This document shows, one piece after another, positions 5,767 to 11,310 of a stretch of DNA of 11,310 nucleotides. The DNA comes from DAOTTW01 sp034437615 (GTDB lineage: Bacteria; Chloroflexota; Anaerolineae; Aggregatilineales; Phototrophicaceae), in the NCBI GenBank assembly GCA_034437615.1, contig DAOTTW010000252.1, forward strand, positions 1 through 11,310, written 5' to 3'. The position numbers and the translations under genes are program-made. The notes below the pieces were generated by a model. The model saw only the letters and a program-made list of their open reading frames with translations. It was not told the DNA's origin and ran no database searches. Within the stretch, counting starts at the first letter, position 1; each line of letters begins with the position of its first letter.

Positions 5767-8349
5767 CTATGGATACAGGCGCACACCCAACCCGTCCGCG
5801 TTGTGCAGCCTGTCGTATACGGCCTCGGTGCGCTGTGTGAAGCCATCCGCCAGTTGCAAGCGGATGCTTTGCAGCGTACCCGGCAGATCAAAGGCGTGGT
5901 GCGTGCGCAGGGGCCGCCCATACACCCACTTGGATGACGGAAGCGACCCGGCCACTGGCAATTCGTTCTGCGTCTCGCGCCAATTTGCGCCTGCTGCGCT
6001 GAGCACCGTATGCATGTCTTTATACGTCGCGCCCAACGGCAACCACGTCAGTTCCAGTTCAATCATCGCCTGCGGCTCGTTCAGCCTCACCTGCGCATCC
6101 ACCAGCACAGCCACATCCCCAAACGGGATGTAGCGCCCCTGCTGTATCGGCGGCAAATCCACAGCACGACCCGCAAATTGCAGGCGTAGACCGGATGCTG
6201 CCAGGTCGGGCGGCAGATCATATACGCTCGTCCAATAGCCGGCTTGCGCTGGCGCTATCGGGATGACAGCAAGCACCTGCTCATGATGCAAGATCGTGAC
6301 CTCGCTGGTTGTAGCGGAAACCTGCCAATGCAGATACAGGCGCACACGCCCCGGCGTCACATCCGCATCGTAACCGCGCAAGCTCAGCCCATCGGCGGCG
6401 ACGTGCAGCGGGTTTTGTGTCGGCAGTGGCAAGTCACCCGGCAACACCTGCACCCGCGCCACCTCAATGCGCTCCTGACCATCGGCGTTACGTAAGACGC
6501 CCTGTGACGTGTACGCGCCAACCGCCAGCGCATATTCACCCGGCGGCACGGTCTGCGGCACCTGCACATCATAGGTCAGCGTCAGCGTGTCAGCGTCTGC
6601 GCTTACATTCGGCGCTTGCAGGGCGATGTCCTGCTGTGCCAGCGGCGGTGCTTGCATCGAACTGAGATGCACAAAGGTCGTCAGGTCGCCAAAATTCACC
6701 GGGGCGTCTAGTTGCCATGTCAGGTCTAGCTGCAACGTCTCGCCCAGCCTGATGCGATCTGTTGCTGGGTCTGCGCTGATAAGCGTTATGCGCTGTGCAG
6801 CGGGGGCTGTAAAGGTCGCATAGCCTGCCGCATAATCAGATGCAGTCGCCGCCTGTAATTCCGGCAACACACGCTGACCCGCAAACGCATAGGGCAAAAA
6901 GCGGTAGGCTTCGGGGAAAAATTGCGTCACCAGCACATCACGCCCGGCTGCAACCTGTGCTTCAATGCGCTGCGTCCAGTTATCCGTCGGGGATAAATCC
7001 CCGCGTGGGAAAACGTACTCGATATGCACATCAGGCCGCACGTTTTCGACGCGATGCAGGTAAAACAGCGGTGTTGCGCGGTGCCACTGCGTCAGAATCA
7101 CGGCGTTAGGCGGCGCTTGCGTTAACGTGGCCAGCGCAGCGTCACGGGCTTCTTCACGTTGGGCGTAGCGGCCCCAGGTCAGCGCGTTGGTGTGTACGCT
7201 GCGCACGATGCCGATGCAGGCGACAATCACCATCACAGCAGCAAACGCGAACAGAGCAAACCGTTTGTGGGGACGTGCTTCTGCACGTCCGCGCCCTAAG
7301 GCGTAACGGATGCCATAAATGGCGTCCCTACACCGCAAAACCTGTGATGTGCACACACCCAACCCCAGCGCCAGCAGCAAATACGCAGGCAGGGCATATT
7401 CAGCCGTCTGTGGTGCGCGATACGTCACGGATACAAACGTATGCACCGCCGCCCCTGCCATCAGCAAGCCAAACAGCCAGCGATCCCGCAGCAGCCCGAA
7501 AACCAGCGCGACGAGGCCAGCCAGCAACAACCAAACATCCCATTGCAACCTGTAGATTTCCAGCAGCACGCGGCCACGCTCACCCCACGCATCAACCCCC
7601 GCATGGGCGAATAAATCGCCCGAAAAGCCACGCGCCAGCACGTAATGCCAGAAGCCGCCCCACGTCTGCAAGCTATCCGGCGCATTGGGCGTGAGCAACA
7701 GGTACAGCCAGGGCAACGCGCCGATAATCGCCGCAGACAGTACAGCAAGCGGCCACCGCCGCCACGCACGCAGATCAAGCAGGGCCAGCGCCGCCGCAAA
7801 CACCAGCCCCACGAACAGCAACGAGCCATGATGCGTCACGCCCAATCCAGCCGCAGCCCCAAAACGCAACAGCGGCCACGTCGTCTGCCCTTTGCGCTGC
7901 TGCTGCCGCCGATACGCCAGCACCGCCTCCAGCATCGCCGCAGCAAAGAACACGGTTAATGGTCGGATGCTGGCCTGTGTCGCGGTCATCCAGAAGCTAG
8001 CCGACGCCAGCAATGCGAAGCCAGCCAGCCAACCAGCGAACACGTTGCCCGTTTCGCGCTGCGCGATGTAAGCCGTTAGCGTCACCGTGAGCGCAGCCAC
8101 CAGCGCCGAAAACAGGTTCGTGCTGAGGGCAAAATCAAACGGCATGATACGTGCAAAGCCACCCGCCAGCAGCGTATACAGCGCATACCCCGGCGGATGC
8201 GCCACACCCCATTCGGCTATCACAAGCTGATATTCGCCAGCATCCGAGGGCAGCAACCCCGGCGATAGCGTAGCGACAAACGCAAGCAAGGCAATCACGC
8301 CGGGGAACCAGCAGGCGTATTGGCTGAATTTTGTCAATCGTGACACCAT
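5767..8349 (-). CDS. DUF2723/TMEM260-type membrane glycosyltransferase (GT-C fold) with C-terminal beta-sandwich domains
   Basis: 860 residues. The ATG at 8349 has AAGGGA (8355-8360) 5 nt upstream. The first loop carries SDAGEY (35-40), the acidic DxGE motif of this GT-C group, then AHPPGYALY (50-58), highly typical of DUF2723. About ten membrane helices follow up to about 336, then one more at about 364-383. A soluble region (about 390-515) includes AVILTQWHRATPLFYLHRV. Two beta-rich regions end the protein: about 518-636 (TLQLDLTW, VPPGEYALAVGAY) and about 650-860. It should sit in the cytoplasmic membrane and move a sugar from a lipid-linked donor to a protein or glycan outside the cell. 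The donor and acceptor are unknown. The loop between the helices ending near 336 and starting near 364 is encoded by a palindromic repeat element (7266-7332). It is convergent with the M24 gene, 36 bp away. Alternative: another GT-C or oligosaccharide-modifying enzyme. Confidence 0.9.
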   Translation of the reverse strand: MVSRLTKFSQYACWFPGVIALLAFVATLSPGLLPSDAGEYQLVIAEWGVAHPPGYALYTLLAGGFARIMPFDFALSTNLFSALVAALTVTLTAYIAQRETGNVFAGWLAGFALLASASFWMTATQASIRPLTVFFAAAMLEAVLAYRRQQQRKGQTTWPLLRFGAAAGLGVTHHGSLLFVGLVFAAALALLDLRAWRRWPLAVLSAAIIGALPWLYLLLTPNAPDSLQTWGGFWHYVLARGFSGDLFAHAGVDAWGERGRVLLEIYRLQWDVWLLLAGLVALVFGLLRDRWLFGLLMAGAAVHTFVSVTYRAPQTAEYALPAYLLLALGLGVCTSQVLRCRDAIYGIRYALGRGRAEARPHKRFALFAFAAVMVIVACIGIVRSVHTNALTWGRYAQREEARDAALATLTQAPPNAVILTQWHRATPLFYLHRVENVRPDVHIEYVFPRGDLSPTDNWTQRIEAQVAAGRDVLVTQFFPEAYRFLPYAFAGQRVLPELQAATASDYAAGYATFTAPAAQRITLISADPATDRIRLGETLQLDLTWQLDAPVNFGDLTTFVHLSSMQAPPLAQQDIALQAPNVSADADTLTLTYDVQVPQTVPPGEYALAVGAYTSQGVLRNADGQERIEVARVQVLPGDLPLPTQNPLHVAADGLSLRGYDADVTPGRVRLYLHWQVSATTSEVTILHHEQVLAVIPIAPAQAGYWTSVYDLPPDLAASGLRLQFAGRAVDLPPIQQGRYIPFGDVAVLVDAQVRLNEPQAMIELELTWLPLGATYKDMHTVLSAAGANWRETQNELPVAGSLPSSKWVYGRPLRTHHAFDLPGTLQSIRLQLADGFTQRTEAVYDRLHNADGLGVRLYP
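7266..7332. repeat. 67-bp multi-hairpin palindromic element inserted in frame in the glycosyltransferase gene
   Basis: The ends are near-perfect inverted repeats, TGTGGGGACG (7266-7275) and CGTCCCTACA (7323-7332), matching at 9 of 10 positions. Inside are three hairpins. GGACGTGC/GCACGTCC (7271-7278/7283-7290) is a perfect 8-bp stem with a TTCT loop. CGCC/GGCG (7292-7295/7300-7303) is a short stem around CTAA. GGATGCCAT/ATGGCGTCC (7308-7316/7319-7327) pairs with one mismatch. Similar flanking words, GCAAACC (7256-7262) and GCAAAACC (7335-7342), may be a worn target duplication or chance. The element encodes residues about 340-362, an Arg/Ala/Gly-rich loop (including GRGRAEARPHK) between two membrane helices. 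It resembles dispersed REP-like repeats, here tolerated as coding sequence. Confidence 0.65.
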
Positions 8350-8377
8350 GCGAATCCCTTCAAAATCGTGCGGCGCT

Positions 8378-8407
8378 ATTCTACGTGGGGCGATACATAG
8401 GCCACAA
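8378..8407 (-). promoter_or_regulatory. Probable promoter of the glycosyltransferase gene
   Basis: On the minus strand, TTGTGG (8407-8402) and TAGAAT (8383-8378) are 18 nt apart. The predicted start, near 8371, leaves a leader of about 22 nt containing AAGGGA before the ATG at 8349. The -35 is weak. The element lies in the divergent region shared with the Uma2 gene, and its -35 abuts the opposing -10 at 8411. Confidence 0.4.
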
Positions 8408-8416
8408 TGCTATAAT
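8408..8416 (+). promoter_or_regulatory. Extended -10 promoter of the Uma2-family gene
   Basis: TGCTATAAT contains a perfect TATAAT (8411-8416) preceded by the extended -10 dinucleotide TG. No good -35 is seen, which is usual for extended -10 promoters. The start near 8423 gives a leader of about 40 nt to the ATG at 8463. Confidence 0.55.
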
Positions 8417-8462
8417 GCCAATTGTAAATTGTTCGTAGGGTTGCCAGAGGATTGCTTCAACC

Positions 8463-9038
8463 ATGACTGCACCGGGCCACACCATGACCGCTGAAGCCTT
8501 CGATGCCTTCACCGAGCGCGACGAAAACGCCGATAAGCTGTTTGAATTCATTGGCGGGGAGATTGTCGAAGTGCCAAGCAACGCTTATGCTTCAAAAATC
8601 GCTAGCAGGGTTAATGGCTATATTTTCGTGTATCTGATGAATAAAGACATCGGCCATTTAACGGGTGAACAAGGCGGCTATCAGGTCGCAGGTGAACGCT
8701 ATGCACCGGATGTGGCGTTCATCTCATATGCACGCCAACCCGAATTGGCCAAAAAAGGCTACAACCCCAACCCGCCTGAATTGGCCGTTGAAGTGCTGTC
8801 ATCAGAGGACGCACGCGAAGAGCGTAACCTGACGATTAAACTCGGCAATTATCTGTATGCCGCAACAACCGTCTGGATTGTACGCCCGGATAACAAAGAC
8901 GAAAACGATCAGCCCGAACCCATCATCGAAGTGCATGAACCGGGCAGGAAAGTGCAGGTACTCGGCCCCGACGATACCCTGAGCGCTGAGCACATCCTAC
9001 CTGGCTTCACGGTACGGGTGGCTGACCTGCTCGGATGA
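8463..9038 (+). CDS. Uma2-family (DUF820) PD-(D/E)XK-fold putative endonuclease
   Basis: 191 residues. The family pattern is clear. An N-terminal LFEFIGGEIVEVPSN (27-40 region, Glu33) is followed by YAPDVAFIS (80-88, Asp83), then PPELAVEVLSSEDAREE (104-120, Glu110), a lysine at 126 in NLTIKLGNYL, and TTVWIVRP (135-142). These correspond to the restriction-endonuclease-like core, with Asp83, Glu110 and Lys126 as candidate active-site residues. Length is normal (about 180-200). The ATG at 8463 has AGAGG (8446-8450) 12 nt upstream, which is rather far. An in-frame ATG at 8484 is an alternative. Uma2 proteins occur in many copies in Chloroflexota and cyanobacteria, often as single genes. Their biological role is unsettled, and nuclease activity here is inferred from the fold. 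No methylase, toxin partner or transposon gene is beside it. Confidence 0.9.
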   Translation: MTAPGHTMTAEAFDAFTERDENADKLFEFIGGEIVEVPSNAYASKIASRVNGYIFVYLMNKDIGHLTGEQGGYQVAGERYAPDVAFISYARQPELAKKGYNPNPPELAVEVLSSEDAREERNLTIKLGNYLYAATTVWIVRPDNKDENDQPEPIIEVHEPGRKVQVLGPDDTLSAEHILPGFTVRVADLLG

Positions 9039-9069
9039 GCCTATCTGTTAGAGTTGCATACAAAGTGGC

Positions 9070-9097
9070 TTGTCGGTTTTGCAGAATGTGTTATGCT
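9070..9097 (+). promoter_or_regulatory. Promoter of the CNNM/CBS gene
   Basis: TTGTCG (9070-9075) and TATGCT (9092-9097) are 16 nt apart, and a TG (9089-9090) before the -10 makes it an extended type. The start, near 9104, gives a leader of only about 13 nt before the GTG at 9117. Confidence 0.5.
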
Positions 9098-9116
9098 AAC
9101 TGCATCCGAGTGAAAC

Positions 9117-10388
9117 GTGTATGCAAACGACATGGACATATTGACCAACGGAATACCTTCGGTCCCACCTATCTTAGCGGCGGGGCCAGTCGGCGGCGGT
9201 GACGTTGCTGGCACCTGGGGCGGCCTGATTCTTTTCGTGGCCGTTGCTCTGGGCGTATCTTTCCTCTGCTCAATCTTGGAAGCGGTGCTGCTCTCGACCT
9301 CCATCTCGCACATCGAGACGATGGCCAACGAGGGCAAACCAGCCGGCAAACTGATGCAAAAGCACAAAAGCTACGTCGAGCGCCCCATCTCCGCAATTTT
9401 GACGCTCAACACCATCGCGCATACCGTCGGTGCCACCGGCGCAGGCGCAGAGGCCGTCGGCATCTTCGGTAGCGAGTGGGTCGGCTTGATTTCCGCTGTG
9501 TTGACTTTCTTGATTCTCGTCTTCTCGGAGATCATCCCCAAAACGCTAGGGGCGACTTACTGGCGGCAACTCACAGGTTTTGCGGCCTACCTCACTGAAT
9601 TCCTGGTGATTATCCTGTTTCCGGCGGTGTGGTTCCTGGAACAAACAACCCGTGTGCTGAAATCGCAAGAAGAAGGCCCAACGGTCAGCCGTGACGACAT
9701 CGAGGCCCTGGCACGCCTTAGCACCTCCGAGGGTACGTTGCTAGCGCAAGAAAACCGCATCCTGCGCAATTTGTTGCACTTGCGTAACGTGCAGATACGC
9801 GACATCATGACACCGCGCACCGTCGTCTTTACGCTGCATCAGGATACGACGCTAGGCGAGGTCTTGCAGGAGAACCCGTCAATTCCGTATTCGCGCATCC
9901 CCATCTATAACGAAAACATCGACGACATCGCAGGCTTTGTGCTGCGCCACGATGTCTTTCATAACTACGCCAACGGCGCGAAGGACAAGCCGCTGATCGA
10001 ACTGAAGCGCGACATCCATGCCGTGCCAGAGACGAACAGCGTCGCTAACGTGCTAGACGAGATGATGTCCAATGGTCAGCATATCGTGCTCGTCATTGAC
10101 GAATACGGGGGTGTAGCTGGCGTGCTCACGATGGAAGACGCCATCGAGTCGTTGCTCGGCATCGAAATCACGGATGAATCCGACCTGGTGGCGGACCTGC
10201 GCAAGATGGCCCAACAGCGGCATCAGCGCCAGCAAGCCATGCTAGAGCGCATGAACACCATCGTGGCGGCCAACGGCAGCAACGGTAAACAGCCAGACAT
10301 GCCGACACTGGCCCCGGACCAGAACACCAGAGCGGACGATGGCCCTGCAAATGATGGCCACAACACAAACCCCGAAGCCAGCCTATAA
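9117..10388 (+). CDS. CNNM/DUF21-CBS membrane protein (hemolysin C-like, Mg2+ or divalent cation transport)
   Basis: 423 residues from a GTG at 9117 with a weak GAG (9108-9110) 6 nt upstream. An ATG at 9132 (five codons later) is possible but has no ribosome binding site. The CNNM domain (about 35-185) has four hydrophobic segments near 35-60, 91-113, 118-143 and 153-175, and the hallmark SEIIPKTLGA at 137-146. Two CBS motifs follow: about 226-287, starting IRDIMTPRTVV, and about 295-350, with VLVIDEYGGVAGVLTMEDAIESLLG. CBS pairs in this family bind adenine nucleotides and control cation export or uptake in the inner membrane. The usual C-terminal CorC/HlyC (transporter-associated) domain is absent. 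Instead the chain ends in a Gln/Arg-rich helix (365-378) and a polar Asn/Asp/Pro-rich tail (385-423). It is convergent with the gene ending at 10396, with a 7-bp gap and no room for a separate terminator. Confidence 0.92.
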   Translation: MYANDMDILTNGIPSVPPILAAGPVGGGDVAGTWGGLILFVAVALGVSFLCSILEAVLLSTSISHIETMANEGKPAGKLMQKHKSYVERPISAILTLNTIAHTVGATGAGAEAVGIFGSEWVGLISAVLTFLILVFSEIIPKTLGATYWRQLTGFAAYLTEFLVIILFPAVWFLEQTTRVLKSQEEGPTVSRDDIEALARLSTSEGTLLAQENRILRNLLHLRNVQIRDIMTPRTVVFTLHQDTTLGEVLQENPSIPYSRIPIYNENIDDIAGFVLRHDVFHNYANGAKDKPLIELKRDIHAVPETNSVANVLDEMMSNGQHIVLVIDEYGGVAGVLTMEDAIESLLGIEITDESDLVADLRKMAQQRHQRQQAMLERMNTIVAANGSNGKQPDMPTLAPDQNTRADDGPANDGHNTNPEASL

Positions 10389-10395
10389 GCGTCGG

Positions 10396-11310
10396 CTAGG
10401 GCAATTCACCAATCAGAATCAGCGTGTATGCGCCATCGGTGCGGCGGTCACGGCTCTGCAAGCGCAGCAGCATGGGGTCAGTATCGCCAGGGGCCAGCAG
10501 CACACCCGCGTCGAAGCGGTCCGCTGTGATAGTGGCCACAGGCGGCGTGACTAGCGTCAACGTCGCCCCCGCAACAGACGCTATATCATCACAACCGAAG
10601 CGGCCAGCATCATCACAGGTTCGCAGCACCTCAAAGCCATCCTGCGCGTCAAGCACCTGCATCTGTGGATCGAAACGCGGCGCGTCACTCGCAGCCAGCA
10701 TATACACCCGCAAGGCTGTATCCCGCGCCAACGGCCCCAAGCGCAGCAAGAGATCGTCTGCATCGCTGTTCTGGTGGATGCGCAAGCCTTCTAGCACGGC
10801 CACATAGCGCCCACTGGCACCATCCAGGCTGCCAACCGTGAAGGTTACCTCGCCAAAGCGCTCGGCGTTAGCGGACTGCGTGCTCAGGTTGCGCAGCGTA
10901 AGCTGTGCCACGTCCGCCAGATCATCCTGTGTGATACTCAGCGCTGGTAGGTCGGGCCAGTTCAGGCTGCTGCCCGGCACGCGCTGGCCGTCGTCTGTGC
11001 ATTCAAGCACGCCTGCGCTCGCCTCGGATTCAGCGCGGATCACCGGATGAAATCCATCCAGCCCAAACACAGTCAGGCGGTAGAATTCCAGCAGTTCGTT
11101 GCTCTCTGCATCAGCACTATTTTGATCTGGCTCCGATGGTAGCACGTCCTCACGCAAGCTGAAGTTGCTGGCCTGCGTAACAAGCATGTCATCACAGCGG
11201 AATTCAACCTCCGTGCGCCGATTTTCGCGGGGTGGCGTGCCCTCAAGCAGCAGCACCGATAGCGTATAGCTGCCTGTCGTAGCGCCTTCGCGGTTGCCAT
11301 CTCGCGTCGC
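10396..11310 (-). CDS. C-terminal part of a large, probably exported beta-rich protein (PPC-like domains), 5' end beyond window
   Basis: 304 residues are visible. The frame is open to the right edge, so the N-terminus and any signal peptide lie outside. A GTG at 11256 is in frame but internal, since clear protein pattern continues upstream of it. The sequence is acidic, Ser/Thr/Asp-rich and beta-rich. A motif of the type (D/S)G-x-Y-T-L-x-L-x-G appears at least twice: TTGSYTLSVLLLEG near the visible start and TDGAYTLILIGELP at the very C-terminus. SGRYVAVLEGLRI in the middle may be a third. This recalls pre-peptidase C-terminal (PPC) beta-sandwich repeats of exported Chloroflexota proteins. 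Cysteines at FRCDD, LECTDD, RTCDDAGRFGCDD could form disulfides outside the cell. No catalytic motif is visible. The domain name is inference, and the function of the whole protein cannot be judged from this part. Confidence 0.78.
   Translation of the reverse strand, partial: ATRDGNREGATTGSYTLSVLLLEGTPPRENRRTEVEFRCDDMLVTQASNFSLREDVLPSEPDQNSADAESNELLEFYRLTVFGLDGFHPVIRAESEASAGVLECTDDGQRVPGSSLNWPDLPALSITQDDLADVAQLTLRNLSTQSANAERFGEVTFTVGSLDGASGRYVAVLEGLRIHQNSDADDLLLRLGPLARDTALRVYMLAASDAPRFDPQMQVLDAQDGFEVLRTCDDAGRFGCDDIASVAGATLTLVTPPVATITADRFDAGVLLAPGDTDPMLLRLQSRDRRTDGAYTLILIGELP

Noticed and set aside
7271..7290. Perfect 8-bp hairpin as an intrinsic terminator
   Set aside because: It lies in the middle of an intact coding frame, has no following T-run, and is better explained as part of the palindromic repeat element.
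7275..7694. Open frames on the plus strand inside the glycosyltransferase gene
   Set aside because: They are antisense to transmembrane coding sequence. Their products are Ala/Pro/Arg-rich and have no ribosome binding site.
11254..11256. GTG at 11256 as the true start of the right-edge gene
   Set aside because: The frame continues open to the window edge and upstream codons already show the SYTLxV repeat pattern, so this GTG is an internal Val.

Overview
The window looks like a chromosomal segment of a moderately GC-rich bacterium, most likely a member of the Chloroflexota (Anaerolineae-like). That assignment is inference. It rests on a DUF2723/TMEM260-type membrane glycosyltransferase with a beta-sandwich tail, a Uma2-type (DUF820) nuclease, a CNNM/CBS protein and strings of short, loosely connected housekeeping and envelope genes. 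No rRNA, tRNA, CRISPR array, transposase or phage gene is visible. The eleven genes fill the window almost completely and no gap reaches 300 bases.

Layout. (1) 1-814, minus: an alpha/beta hydrolase cut by the left window edge, with a good promoter whose -10 lies inside a perfect 14-bp palindrome. (2) 941-2490, plus: a two-gene unit of an exported HtrA-like protein in which all three catalytic residues are replaced, and a 149-residue protein that resembles an eroded N-terminal half of a galactokinase-type GHMP kinase. (3) 3865-2577, minus: a small two-helix membrane protein with a Tyr/Asp-rich tail, then a TPR protein. (4) 3866-4028: an AT-rich divergent intergenic region with an IS200/IS605-end-like hairpin, a polypyrimidine tract and a promoter that appears to drive a leaderless mRNA. 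(5) 4029-5730, plus: a small four-helix membrane protein and an intact M24 (Xaa-Pro type) metallopeptidase. (6) 8349-5767, minus: a large DUF2723 membrane glycosyltransferase. Its coding sequence contains an in-frame, 67-bp, multi-hairpin palindromic element. (7) 8463-9038, plus: a Uma2-family protein. (8) 9117-10388, plus: a CNNM/DUF21-CBS transporter-like protein without the usual C-terminal CorC/HlyC domain. (9) 10396-11310, minus: the C-terminal part of an apparently exported beta-rich protein, cut by the right window edge.

How the parts fit. Most genes appear to serve the cell envelope (hydrolase, exported pseudoprotease, small membrane proteins, glycosyltransferase, CNNM transporter, secreted repeat protein), but no single pathway connects them. 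The observations most worth attention are the adjacent catalytically dead HtrA-like and degenerate GalK-like proteins, and the palindromic repeat that has become coding sequence in the glycosyltransferase.
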